A stretch of DNA of 16,048 nucleotides, from positions 1 through 16,048 of the forward strand of contig DLMX01000021.1 of NCBI GenBank assembly GCA_002479405.1. Direction: 5' to 3'. Positions within the stretch are counted from its first letter, which is position 1. Each line of letters opens with the position of its first letter. Origin of the DNA: Methylophilaceae bacterium UBA7525. GTDB lineage: Bacteria; Pseudomonadota; Gammaproteobacteria; Burkholderiales; Methylophilaceae. This document shows positions 1-10,234 of this stretch, in pieces. Below the pieces are notes generated by a model. The model worked only from the letters and a program-made list of their open reading frames with translations, was not told the DNA's origin and did no database searches. Made by a program: the position numbers and the translations under genes.

Positions 1-1596
<1,596 letters not shown>

Positions 1597-1615
1597 CTCA
1601 GGAGACGATCAGAAA

Positions 1616-2962
1616 ATGGCAATGAAAGAAGTACTCGTCCCTGATATTGGGAATTTTGACAGCGTTGATGTCATTGAGGTGCTGGTAAAAGCCGGCGACA
1701 GCGTGAACAAGGATGACTCACTGATCACGCTCGAATCCGACAAGGCATCGATGGACATCCCCGCGCCTTTCAGCGGCACGGTCAAGGAAGTCAAGATCAA
1801 GGTCGGCGACAAGGCGGCTCAGGGCACGCTCATCCTGACGCTGGAAAGCAGCGATTCTGACAGTCCAGCTGCAGCAAAACCGGCAGAGGAACCCAAGCCG
1901 GCAGCCGCGGCCAAGGTTGAGGACGCGCCGAAAACCGTGATTCCAGAACCCAGCCGTCCGGCGCCGGAACCACCCAAGGTGATCCAGCCTGCGGCCACCC
2001 CGAATCCCATCGGGGCCAGCCCGGTTGTAGCCTCCGGCAAGGCTTCACACGCCAGCCCTTCCGTGCGCAAGTTCGCACGCGAGCTTGGTGTGAACCTCGC
2101 GCTGGTGCAGGGCAGCGGTCCGAAGAACCGTATCCTGCAAAGCGACGTGCAAGCCTTCGTCAAAGGCGAACTGGCCAAGCCACGCACCGAGAACATGGGA
2201 GCCGGTGCAGGCGCGGCGCTTTCCGCACTGCCGATGCCGGTCATCGATTTCAGCCAGTTCGGAGAAATCGAGACCAAACCGCTATCTCGCATCAAGAAAC
2301 TGTCCGGTGCCAACCTGCACCGCAACTGGGTCACGGCTCCGCATGTCACCCAGTTCGACGAAGCCGACATCACCGACCTGGAAGATTTCCGCAAATCCAT
2401 GCAGGCCGAAGCCGAGAAACGCGGCGTCAAGCTGACCATGCTTGCCTTCCTGATCAAGGCCTCGGTCAACGCACTGAAGGCCTACCCGAACTTCAATGCC
2501 TCGCTTTCCGCCGACGGCGACAGCCTGATCATGAAGAACTACTACAACATCGGCTTCGCCTGCGATACGCCTGACGGCCTGGTAGTCCCTGTCGTCCGCG
2601 ACGTGCACCAGAAGGATGTACTCGACATCGCGCGCGATCTCGGTGAATTGTCGGCCAAGGCCCGCGAACGCAAACTCAAGATCGAAGAGATGCAGGGCGG
2701 CTGCTTCACCATTTCCAGTTTGGGCGGTATCGGCGGCACCATGTTCACACCGATCATCAACTGCCCGGAAGTCGCGATTCTCGGCGTATCGCGCTCGTCC
2801 ATGCAACCGGTCTGGAACGCCCAGAGCAAGAGCTTTGAGCCGCGCCTGATGCTACCGCTGTCATTGTCTTACGACCACCGTGTGATTGACGGCGCCGATG
2901 GTGCCCGCTTCACCAGCCATATGCGCATGATGTTGTCCGACGTGCGCAGGTTGTTACTTTAA
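1616..2962 (+). CDS. aceF: Dihydrolipoamide acetyltransferase, E2 of pyruvate dehydrogenase
   Basis: E2 forms the core of the pyruvate dehydrogenase complex and passes the acetyl group from lipoamide to CoA. The 448-residue protein has one lipoyl domain (about residues 4-77, lipoylated lysine K43 in ESDKASMDIP), an Ala/Pro-rich flexible linker (about 79-142), a peripheral subunit-binding domain (about 143-182, SPSVRKFARELGV), a second short linker, and a catalytic acyltransferase domain (about 225-448) ending with SYDHRVIDG, in which H421 and D425 are the expected catalytic residues. The E. coli enzyme has three lipoyl domains, so a single one here is the short architecture; the E3 next door carries another. 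The ATG at 1616 is preferred because AGGAG at 1600-1604 lies 11 bases upstream; the ATG two codons later would be too far from it. Operon with aceE and lpdA. Confidence 0.97.
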   Translation: MAMKEVLVPDIGNFDSVDVIEVLVKAGDSVNKDDSLITLESDKASMDIPAPFSGTVKEVKIKVGDKAAQGTLILTLESSDSDSPAAAKPAEEPKPAAAAKVEDAPKTVIPEPSRPAPEPPKVIQPAATPNPIGASPVVASGKASHASPSVRKFARELGVNLALVQGSGPKNRILQSDVQAFVKGELAKPRTENMGAGAGAALSALPMPVIDFSQFGEIETKPLSRIKKLSGANLHRNWVTAPHVTQFDEADITDLEDFRKSMQAEAEKRGVKLTMLAFLIKASVNALKAYPNFNASLSADGDSLIMKNYYNIGFACDTPDGLVVPVVRDVHQKDVLDIARDLGELSAKARERKLKIEEMQGGCFTISSLGGIGGTMFTPIINCPEVAILGVSRSSMQPVWNAQSKSFEPRLMLPLSLSYDHRVIDGADGARFTSHMRMMLSDVRRLLL

Positions 2963-2969
2963 ATACCGT

Positions 2970-3058
2970 GAAGGGTAAAGGGGAAAGGGTGATGCCCACC
3001 CGGCGCGTATGCGCCACCCTCCCTGCCGGGAGGGTAAACCCTTCCCCCTTTACCCTTC
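2970..3058. repeat. Nested palindromic element between aceF and lpdA
   Basis: Two 21-base arms, a purine-rich one at 2970-2990 and a pyrimidine-rich one at 3038-3058, are inverted complements with one mismatch. Between them lie two perfect hairpins placed back to back: GGCGC/GCGCC with a GTAT loop (3002-3015), and an 8-bp stem ACCCTCCC/GGGAGGGT with a TGCC loop (3016-3035). A third small stem, GGGTG/CACCC (2987-2991 with 2997-3001), would compete with the foot of the outer stem. There is no T-run after the outer stem, so it does not look like an intrinsic terminator. The architecture resembles intergenic REP/BIME-type or small non-autonomous palindromic elements. Whether it is dispersed in the genome cannot be seen here. 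In the transcript it would separate the E2 and E3 messages. Confidence 0.75.
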
Positions 3059-3077
3059 TCCCTTCCCGGAGAGTTAC

Positions 3078-4859
3078 ATGAGTCAGTTAACTGAAGTTTT
3101 AGTGCCGGACATCGGCAATTTCGATAGCGTCGATGTCATTGAAGTGCTGGTCAAGACTGGTGATGTCATCGCCAAGGAAGATCCGCTGATCACACTGGAA
3201 TCCGACAAGGCTTCGATGGATATCCCGTCCTCGCACGCCGGGACCGTGAAGGAAATCAAGGTCAAGGTCGGCGACAAAGTCGCCAAAGGCTCGCTGATCC
3301 TGTTGCTGGATGCAGAAGCCGGTGCAGCGACCAGCAGCGAAGCACCGACAGCCAAGCCGGTAGCGGCGGCGCCTGTTGCATCCAAGACAGAACCAGCAAC
3401 GCCCGCCGCACCAGCGCCAACTCCGGTTGTCGCCACTGGCGATAATGACCTCAACACGGAAGTTGTCGTGCTCGGCTCCGGCCCCGGCGGCTACACCGCC
3501 GCCTTCCGTGCTGCCGACCTCGGCAAACAGGTCGTACTGATTGAACGCTATTCCACACTGGGCGGTGTCTGCCTCAATGTCGGCTGCATCCCGTCCAAGG
3601 CCCTGCTGCACACGGCCAAGGTCATCACCGAAGCGGAAGAAACCAGCCATCATGGCGTCAGCTTCGGCGCACCGGATATCGACCTGGAACAACTGCGCAA
3701 CTGGAAAGCCAACGACGTGGTCGGCAAGCTGACAGGCGGCCTCGGCCAGATGGCCAAACAACGTGGTGTCACGGTCGTGCAAGGCGTCGGCAAATTTACC
3801 AGCCCCAACCAGATCGCAGTAACGGCTGATGACGGCAAAGTCACCAAGGTCGGTTTCGAGCATGCCATCATCGCCGCCGGCTCGCAGGCGACCAAATTCC
3901 CGGGCGTACCCGAGGACGAGCGCATCATGGATTCCACTGGCGCACTGGCGCTGGCCGATATTCCAAAACGCATGCTGGTCGTCGGCGGCGGCATCATCGG
4001 TCTGGAAATGGGGACGGTCTACGATGCCTTCGGCAGCAAGGTCAGCGTGGTCGAATTCATGGATGGCCTGATTCCCGGCTGTGACCGCGACCTGATCCGT
4101 CCGCTGCAAAAGCGTATGGAAAAGCGCTTCGAAAAGATCATGCTGTCGACCAAGGTCGCCAAGATGGAAGCCAGGAAAGACGGCATCCATGTCAGTTTTG
4201 AAGGTGAGAACGCGCCTGCCGGCGTCGAGGTCTATGATCGTGTACTGGTCGCCATCGGTCGCCGTCCGAACGGCAAGAATATCGGTGCCGAGAACGCCGG
4301 CGTTGCTGTCGATGACCGCGGTTTCATCGCGGTCGACAAACAGATGCGCACCAACGTGCCCCACATCTTCGCCATCGGCGACATCGTCGGCCAGCCCATG
4401 CTGGCACACAAGGCCACGCACGAAGGCAAGGTAGCGGCAGAAGTGATTGCCGGCCACAAGGTCGAGTTCCAGGCCATGTGCATCCCTTCAGTGGCCTATA
4501 CCGACCCTGAAGTGGCTTGGGCCGGTGTCACCGAGACCGAAGCCAGGGAAAAAGGCATCGCCATCGAAAAAGCCTCATTCCCCTGGGCTGCCAGCGGCCG
4601 TGCCCTCTCTATCGCACGCTCTGAAGGCGCCACCAAGCTGATTTTCGACAAGGAAACTCACCGCGTGATCGGTGCCGGTATCGTCGGCGTCAATGCCGGT
4701 GAACTACTGGCCGAAGCGGTTCTGGCGATCGAGATGGGGGCAGATGCGCACGATCTGGGTCTCACCATTCATGCACACCCGACACTGTCGGAAACCGTCT
4801 GCTTTGCTGCGGAAATGAAAGAAGGAACGATTACCGATCTTTACATCAAGAAAAGGTAA
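3078..4859 (+). CDS. lpdA: Dihydrolipoamide dehydrogenase (E3) with N-terminal lipoyl domain
   Basis: E3 reoxidises dihydrolipoamide on E2 and passes electrons through FAD to NAD+. The 593-residue product starts with a lipoyl domain (about residues 7-78, lipoyl lysine K44 in ESDKASMD), then an Ala/Pro linker, then the flavoenzyme: FAD-binding LGSGPGGYTAAF, redox-active disulfide C165-L-N-V-G-C170, NAD-binding VVGGGIIGLEMG, a second FAD contact in IFAIGDIVG, and the C-terminal H567-x(4)-E572 acid/base pair in HAHPTLSE. The ATG at 3078 is chosen because GGAG (3068-3071) is 6 bases upstream and the lipoyl domain begins directly after it; an in-frame ATG at 3009 would translate the palindromic element. 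E3 proteins with an extra lipoyl domain are known in beta- and some other proteobacteria. The gene ends 42 bases before a strong terminator. Confidence 0.97.
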   Translation: MSQLTEVLVPDIGNFDSVDVIEVLVKTGDVIAKEDPLITLESDKASMDIPSSHAGTVKEIKVKVGDKVAKGSLILLLDAEAGAATSSEAPTAKPVAAAPVASKTEPATPAAPAPTPVVATGDNDLNTEVVVLGSGPGGYTAAFRAADLGKQVVLIERYSTLGGVCLNVGCIPSKALLHTAKVITEAEETSHHGVSFGAPDIDLEQLRNWKANDVVGKLTGGLGQMAKQRGVTVVQGVGKFTSPNQIAVTADDGKVTKVGFEHAIIAAGSQATKFPGVPEDERIMDSTGALALADIPKRMLVVGGGIIGLEMGTVYDAFGSKVSVVEFMDGLIPGCDRDLIRPLQKRMEKRFEKIMLSTKVAKMEARKDGIHVSFEGENAPAGVEVYDRVLVAIGRRPNGKNIGAENAGVAVDDRGFIAVDKQMRTNVPHIFAIGDIVGQPMLAHKATHEGKVAAEVIAGHKVEFQAMCIPSVAYTDPEVAWAGVTETEAREKGIAIEKASFPWAASGRALSIARSEGATKLIFDKETHRVIGAGIVGVNAGELLAEAVLAIEMGADAHDLGLTIHAHPTLSETVCFAAEMKEGTITDLYIKKR

Positions 4860-4901
4860 TCGCTGAACCCGCCCCGGCGATTGCCGGCTGGCGAGTATCG
4901 G

Positions 4902-4946
4902 AAAACAGAAACCCCGGCGCCTTATGCGCTCGGGGTTTCTGTTTTT
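4902..4946. terminator. Bidirectional intrinsic terminator shared by lpdA and the converging operon
   Basis: Bases 4902-4916 pair perfectly with 4931-4945 (15 bp, AAAACAG...CCCCG against CGGGG...CTGTTTT). Above a single bulged T at 4930, GCGC (4917-4920) pairs with GCGC (4926-4929), leaving a 5-base loop CTTAT. On the plus strand the stem ends in a T-run (4942-4946); on the minus strand it ends in TTTT. It therefore can stop the aceE-aceF-lpdA transcript and also the minus-strand transcript ending at 4922. The minus-strand gene's stop codon (4922-4924) lies in the apical loop and its last codons are encoded in the stem. Confidence 0.9.
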
Positions 4947-5350
4947 GGAGCCTCGGTAGTTGCTGCCGCGGGTGCTGCGCTGGCAGCTGCTGCAGGCTTG
5001 GCTTGTGCAGGCTTTTTGGCGGCTGGTTTTTTAGCTGCCGGCTTTCTGGTTGCCGCAGGTTTGGCGGCAGCCGGCTTGCTGTCAGCGGACTTGGCAGCGG
5101 CAGTTTTGGCAGCGCCCGTTTTAGCCGTAGTCGTTTTGGCAGCCGGTTTCTTGGCGGCTGGCTTTCTGGCTGTGCTTGCCTTTTTTGCAGCGGGTTTGGC
5201 GGCAGCTGTCTCCGTTTTTGCAGCGGCAGTGGCCGGTGCAGCCTTGCTCTTGTCGCCAACGCTGCTGACCACCTTGGTCAATACTTTTTTCCCCGCGACT
5301 ACAACAGCGGCCAGTGCAACTTTCTTCAGGATGTTCTTGAAAAAACCCAT
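4922..5350 (-). CDS. Ala/Lys/Pro-rich low-complexity protein with hydrophobic N-terminus
   Basis: The 142-residue product begins MGFFKNILKK, followed by a hydrophobic/amphipathic stretch (about residues 3-30) and then a long, basic, low-complexity tail of AAK, AAKP and KPAAKK-type repeats (about 37-118), ending in a less basic Ala/Thr/Glu-rich piece. Composition resembles histone H1-like, AlgP-like or HC1-like bacterial tails that bind DNA or polyanions, but composition alone does not prove homology. The N-terminal segment could be a membrane or surface anchor. The ATG at 5350 is chosen over a TTG at 5368 because AGGAGG at 5355-5360 lies 4 bases before it. That Shine-Dalgarno overlaps the stop codon of the SPOR gene upstream, so translation is probably coupled. 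Last gene of the birA-coaX operon. Function unknown. Confidence 0.75.
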   Translation of the reverse strand: MGFFKNILKKVALAAVVVAGKKVLTKVVSSVGDKSKAAPATAAAKTETAAAKPAAKKASTARKPAAKKPAAKTTTAKTGAAKTAAAKSADSKPAAAKPAATRKPAAKKPAAKKPAQAKPAAAASAAPAAATTEAPKTETPSA

Positions 5351-5358
5351 GATGCCTC

Positions 5359-6021
5359 CTATTGGCAATTGACTAGTTTCAGCTCGCTACCGGGAAACTC
5401 CGGCTGCAGCCCTTCAAGTTCCGACACCAGCGCCAATGGCATATTGCTGATATAAAGACTTGACCGGCCCTGTTCCTTGTTACGAACTCCCTTTACTGCT
5501 GTGCTTACACCTTTGCTCTTCAAATCTTCCAACAGTTTAGTCGCTAATTGCTCATCCTTGAACACCCCGAGCGAAATTACATTGGCAGACTGCTGATCCT
5601 GAACCACCACCATGTCGGTCACACCCAGTGCACGCAACTCGTCCATTTTTGCCTGTGCTGCCTGTGCGTTGCCGATACGCGGGATATAGACCCAGTAACG
5701 CGTCGCCTCTTCCGCAGAATGCTGCACGACCTTGACCTCCAGTGCGTGGCGACTCAAATAACTCTGTGCACTGGCGAGCTTGGCGCGGGAGAATGTTCCC
5801 CATTCATAGCAGCCATACTGCGGTACCTGACTGTTTTCTGCAATTGTTGCCAGTTCACGTTTCGGTAGCGCCTCGATCTCCTCCGGACTCAACAGACGAA
5901 TCTTTTCCGGGTTCAAGGGTGTCTGCGCAATCTGCAGCTCAACTTCAGGCTGGCCGGCCAAATTGAAATAGGCCAGTAACACCACATTAACAAACAACAG
6001 AAGCCACAATAACCACTTCAT
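5359..6021 (-). CDS. SPOR-domain inner-membrane protein
   Basis: A 220-residue protein with one N-terminal transmembrane segment (about residues 3-22, MKWLLWLLLFVNVVLLAYF) and no signal-peptidase or lipobox site, so it should be a bitopic protein with most of its mass in the periplasm. Residues about 107-182 (RYWVYIPRIGNAQAA...MVVVQ...ISLGVFKDEQLA) have the SPOR pattern: an aromatic beta strand, a helix, then the S-LGVF strand. SPOR domains bind denuded peptidoglycan glycan strands, typically at the division septum. The region between the membrane and SPOR domain (23-106) is not recognised beyond a CYEWGTFS block at 71-78. The start overlaps the coaX stop as ATGA (6018-6021). SPOR proteins next to coaX are plausible for betaproteobacteria; its specific division role is inferred only. 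Confidence 0.82.
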   Translation of the reverse strand: MKWLLWLLLFVNVVLLAYFNLAGQPEVELQIAQTPLNPEKIRLLSPEEIEALPKRELATIAENSQVPQYGCYEWGTFSRAKLASAQSYLSRHALEVKVVQHSAEEATRYWVYIPRIGNAQAAQAKMDELRALGVTDMVVVQDQQSANVISLGVFKDEQLATKLLEDLKSKGVSTAVKGVRNKEQGRSSLYISNMPLALVSELEGLQPEFPGSELKLVNCQ

Positions 6022-6776
6022 CGAATCTCTCGTCCTATCACCAGCAAACCGCGCAACACCAAATCCTCAACGACCACTATATCACTGATGACCGCGCTGC
6101 TCCGCAAGCTATCCAGCAGTAAAACGGCATCACCGCCACTAATCATACAATGAATGGAGCTGTCTGTAAGTCGCTGTAATCGCAGGTTCATATGTTCGAT
6201 GGCACCAGTCATCGCCAGCAACGCGCCGGTATAGACGGCATCCGCCGTATTGGTCGGCAGCTCGGCATACTTGCCCTGCCCCCGGGTTGCCTGGCCAATA
6301 CCATGCGTACGTAATAGCAGCGCCTGCTGCATGGCATGCAGGCCGGGCAAAATCACGCCGCCAGCGAATCGACAACGCTCCGTGCCCACATCATGCAGCA
6401 AGGCATCCATGGTCAATGCCGTGCCGGCATTGACCACCAGGCAGTGCTGGCTGGTGTAAAGCCTGGCACCTATCATCGCAGCCCAGCGATCAGAACCCAG
6501 ATCTTCAGGCTGTTGATAGTCGTTTGTGATGCCATAGCCTTCGGCTGTTGCCGCTATCCAATGCTGTCTCGCCACCCCGGCCAGCATGGCCTTCAACCTG
6601 GCAGCGATTTCCTCGCCTGCGACATTGGAGATCACCGCCAGCGCACACCCCGCCCACTCCTGCGGACTGGCACCCAGATCCGTGTTATCGATAACACCGC
6701 GCGCCATGATAGCGTTCGTCTCATTGAAGATCGCCCATTTGGTGCGTGTGTTGCCGGTATCGATAGTCAATATCAT
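6018..6776 (-). CDS. coaX: Type III pantothenate kinase
   Basis: Phosphorylates pantothenate to 4'-phosphopantothenate, the first step of CoA synthesis from vitamin B5. Type III enzymes belong to the ASKHA fold and, by family knowledge, need a monovalent cation and are not feedback-inhibited by CoA. The 252-residue product has the family motifs in order: DTGNT (residues 6-10, phosphate-binding) with K13, GSDRW (94-98; D96 is the expected catalytic base), NAGTALTMD (116-124) and GGVILPGLHAM (139-149). The start at 6776 is chosen because MILTIDTGNT is the normal N-terminus and the ATG overlaps the birA stop as ATGA (6773-6776). A longer reading from 6950 would only re-read birA in another frame. 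The spacing implies coupling with birA upstream and the SPOR gene downstream. Confidence 0.93.
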   Translation of the reverse strand: MILTIDTGNTRTKWAIFNETNAIMARGVIDNTDLGASPQEWAGCALAVISNVAGEEIAARLKAMLAGVARQHWIAATAEGYGITNDYQQPEDLGSDRWAAMIGARLYTSQHCLVVNAGTALTMDALLHDVGTERCRFAGGVILPGLHAMQQALLLRTHGIGQATRGQGKYAELPTNTADAVYTGALLAMTGAIEHMNLRLQRLTDSSIHCMISGGDAVLLLDSLRSSAVISDIVVVEDLVLRGLLVIGREIR

Positions 6777-7765
6777 GAAGTCACTCCACGCAGGCTGATC
6801 TCTCCCGCAGAAAAACGTTGCACGCCAGCCGTTGTTTCTACCAGCAGGATACCGTCCTCTGCCACGCCGCGCGCCACACCCTGCGTTTCGCGTCCATCTG
6901 GCAACAACATGCGCACGGTTTGGTTCTGATAGGCATGATAGCCGGTCCATTCCTCATGCATGGCACTGAAGCCCTGCTGTTCGAATGTGCTCAAGGCATC
7001 GGCCAGATGCCGCAGCATCAGTCCCAACAGCAGACTTGGTTCACGCCAATGTTCACTCAGCGCCGCGATATCGATCGCGGGCTGGTCGATATGCTGTTTC
7101 ACCTGCTCGGGCAGCCGCAGATTGATGCCGATACCGATGACCGCCGCACTTGGCCCTTCCATATCGCCCTGCAGCTCAATCAGTATACCGGCCAGCTTGT
7201 GATGCCGACCCTGATGATGCACTACCAGATCATTGGGCCATTTCAGCTGCATCTCGCTCAAACCCAGGCTGCGCATGGCGCGTATCAACGCCACGCCGAC
7301 TGCCAGACTCAAGCCCGAAAGTGCAGCGGCACCAGACTGAAAGCGCCACAACAGCGAAAATGTCAGGCTGGCACCCAATCCGGCCTGCCAGGTCCGGCCC
7401 CTGCGGCCACGCCCTTTGGTCTGCAACGAAGCAGCGACGCAGCTGGCATGCGGCGCGTTCTGTGCCGCCAGCTTCATCAGATAACTGTTGGTCGATTCCA
7501 GATGGTCGTGCACTTCCAGCTTGAACCAGGCACGCTGCTCACCTATCGCTTCCAGCACCGCTTCGCGTTCCAGCAGTTGGATCGGCTCCGGCAGACGATA
7601 GCCCCTGCCGCGCACCGAGAATATCTGCACGCCGAGCGCTTCCGCCTCGCGCAGGGCATTCCATACCGTTGTGCGCGATACCTTGAAATGCTGTGCGATA
7701 TCCTCCCCGGAGTGGAAACGGCCATCTGCCAGCATACGTAAGATAGGGAAAGTGAGCGTATTCAT
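6773..7765 (-). CDS. birA: Bifunctional biotin--[acetyl-CoA carboxylase] ligase / biotin repressor
   Basis: Activates biotin with ATP to biotinyl-AMP and attaches it to the biotin carboxyl carrier protein. The 330-residue product has an N-terminal winged helix-turn-helix (about 1-58; EDIAQHFKVSRTTVWNALREAEALG) as in repressor-type BirA, then the ligase domain with STNSYL (91-96), the biotinyl-AMP-binding loop GRGRRGRTW (118-126), KWPNDL (175-180; K175 contacts biotin) and GIGINL (211-216), and a small C-terminal SH3-like domain (about 275-328). The DNA-binding domain implies biotin-dependent repression elsewhere; no biotin operator was recognised in this window. No convincing Shine-Dalgarno precedes ATG 7765. 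It heads the minus-strand operon birA-coaX-SPOR-AKP protein and is divergent from glnS. Confidence 0.95.
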   Translation of the reverse strand: MNTLTFPILRMLADGRFHSGEDIAQHFKVSRTTVWNALREAEALGVQIFSVRGRGYRLPEPIQLLEREAVLEAIGEQRAWFKLEVHDHLESTNSYLMKLAAQNAPHASCVAASLQTKGRGRRGRTWQAGLGASLTFSLLWRFQSGAAALSGLSLAVGVALIRAMRSLGLSEMQLKWPNDLVVHHQGRHHKLAGILIELQGDMEGPSAAVIGIGINLRLPEQVKQHIDQPAIDIAALSEHWREPSLLLGLMLRHLADALSTFEQQGFSAMHEEWTGYHAYQNQTVRMLLPDGRETQGVARGVAEDGILLVETTAGVQRFSAGEISLRGVTS

Positions 7766-7786
7766 TTTGCTTTATTAGTCCCGTGG

Positions 7787-7795
7787 ATATTAGCA
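7787..7795 (-). promoter_or_regulatory. Possible extended -10 promoter for birA
   Basis: Read on the minus strand, TGCTAATAT fits an extended -10 element (TG, one base, then TAATAT at 7792-7787), about 22 bases before the birA ATG. No good -35 is present at the usual distance, which is tolerated by extended -10 promoters. In the same 98-base divergent region a TAAAAT at 7831-7836 could serve glnS, also without a clear -35. These are pattern matches only. Confidence 0.3.
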
Positions 7796-7863
7796 CAGCG
7801 CGAGAAGTCCTTAACCCCGCCTGTAGCGTGTAAAATACGCAAATTAATTTTGCCGTGAATACC

Positions 7864-9630
<1,767 letters not shown>

Positions 9631-9632
9631 AC

Positions 9633-9660
9633 TTGCTGCAGCGGCATGCAATGTTATAAC
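9633..9660 (+). promoter_or_regulatory. Probable promoter of the mazE/mazF module
   Basis: TTGCTG (9633-9638) and TATAAC (9655-9660) are separated by 16 bases and resemble a sigma70 -35/-10 pair, the -10 matching five of six consensus bases. The -10 lies inside the 16-bp palindrome 9649-9664, so a repressor bound there would cover it. Transcription would begin close to 9667, giving a short leader before the ATG at 9690. It starts 3 bases after the glnS stop. Confidence 0.5.
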
Positions 9661-9675
9661 ATTGTTTCAACATTG
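9649..9675. promoter_or_regulatory. Palindromic operator with extra half-site before mazE
   Basis: CAATGTTATAACATTG at 9649-9664 is a perfect 16-bp palindrome, and its half-site AACATTG (9658-9664) recurs at 9669-9675, 11 bases on, about one helical turn. AbrB-type antitoxins bind such repeats and repress their own operon; assignment as the operator is inferred from symmetry and position. Confidence 0.6.
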
Positions 9676-9689
9676 AACGAGGTGATGAC

Positions 9690-9932
9690 ATGAAAACCGC
9701 TATCCGCAAAATCGGCAATTCCAAGGGCGTACTGATCCCCGCCCCGCTGATTGCCGCTTGCAACATTCAGGACGAAGTCATCATGCATGTCGAAAACAAC
9801 CGCCTGATCATCGAGGCCGCCAACACCGAACCGCGCAGGAACTGGTTCGCAGCCTACGACCCGAACAAGGACGAATCAGCCTGGAACGACATGGTGGAAA
9901 CCGAAGCAGAACAGGCCGATTGGGAATGGTAA
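9690..9932 (+). CDS. MazE-like antitoxin, AbrB/SpoVT DNA-binding fold
   Basis: An 80-residue protein. Residues 1-45 (TAIRKIGNSKGVLIPAPLI...DEVIMHVENNRLIIEAA) fit the swapped-hairpin AbrB/MazE fold: basic first strand, G-N-S-x-G-V-x-I-P loop, and a closing strand. The acidic C-terminal part (about 50-80, rich in D, E and W) is the kind of tail that wraps around and blocks a MazF toxin. GAGGTGA at 9679-9685 is the Shine-Dalgarno. The gene overlaps the toxin gene by seven bases (stop 9930-9932, toxin ATG 9926). By family knowledge the antitoxin both neutralises the toxin and represses the operon, consistent with the palindrome just upstream. Confidence 0.88.
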   Translation: MKTAIRKIGNSKGVLIPAPLIAACNIQDEVIMHVENNRLIIEAANTEPRRNWFAAYDPNKDESAWNDMVETEAEQADWEW

Positions 9933-10234
9933 AACGCGGCGAAGTCTATTGGGTCAACCTCGACCCGACCATAGGCACGGAAATCCGCAAAACCCGCCCC
10001 GCCCTCATCATCTCCCCCGACGACATGAACGCCGTACTGCCGCGCGTCATCGTCGCCCCACTCACAAGTAAAGGCCAACCGCTCGGCTGCCGCCCGGAAG
10101 TCGAATTCAAGGGCAAGCCTTCCCGCATCCTGCTCGACCAGATTCGTACCGTAGACAAGCAAAGGTTGGGAGCCAAAATGGGGGATATCGCATTGGCGCA
10201 ATGGCATCCGACTTTGCTGGAGATGCTGGCGTGA
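9926..10234 (+). CDS. MazF/PemK-type endoribonuclease toxin
   Basis: A 102-residue protein of typical MazF/PemK length. The signature is MVKRGEVYWVNLDPTIGTEIRKTRPALIIS (residues 1-30, described here by its key positions R4, G5, the DPT-GTE loop, K22-R24-P25) followed by RVIVAPLTS and LLDQIRTVDKQRL, where R and T residues of the RNase active site lie in this family. MazF enzymes cut mRNA at short specific sequences; the target here cannot be predicted. The ATG at 9926 sits within the end of the antitoxin gene, so expression is translationally coupled. It looks intact. A longer reading starting at 9758 would merely re-read the antitoxin out of frame. Confidence 0.88.
   Translation: MVKRGEVYWVNLDPTIGTEIRKTRPALIISPDDMNAVLPRVIVAPLTSKGQPLGCRPEVEFKGKPSRILLDQIRTVDKQRLGAKMGDIALAQWHPTLLEMLA

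Noticed and set aside
3009..3077. Upstream in-frame ATG extending LpdA by 23 residues
   Set aside because: It would translate the palindromic element, and the ATG at 3078 has a proper GGAG site and begins directly at the lipoyl domain.
3099..4457. 452-codon open frame on the minus strand inside lpdA
   Set aside because: It lies wholly antisense to a clear lpdA, has no recognisable domain, and long antisense frames are common in GC-rich coding sequence.
4881..5372. Plus-strand Ala/Gly/Leu/Phe-rich frame of 163 codons
   Set aside because: It is the reverse complement of the Lys/Ala repeat gene; the minus-strand gene has the AGGAGG site and operon context.
6777..6950. N-terminal extension of CoaX by 58 residues
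   Set aside because: The extension only re-reads birA in another frame; MILTIDTGNT with the ATGA overlap is the normal start.
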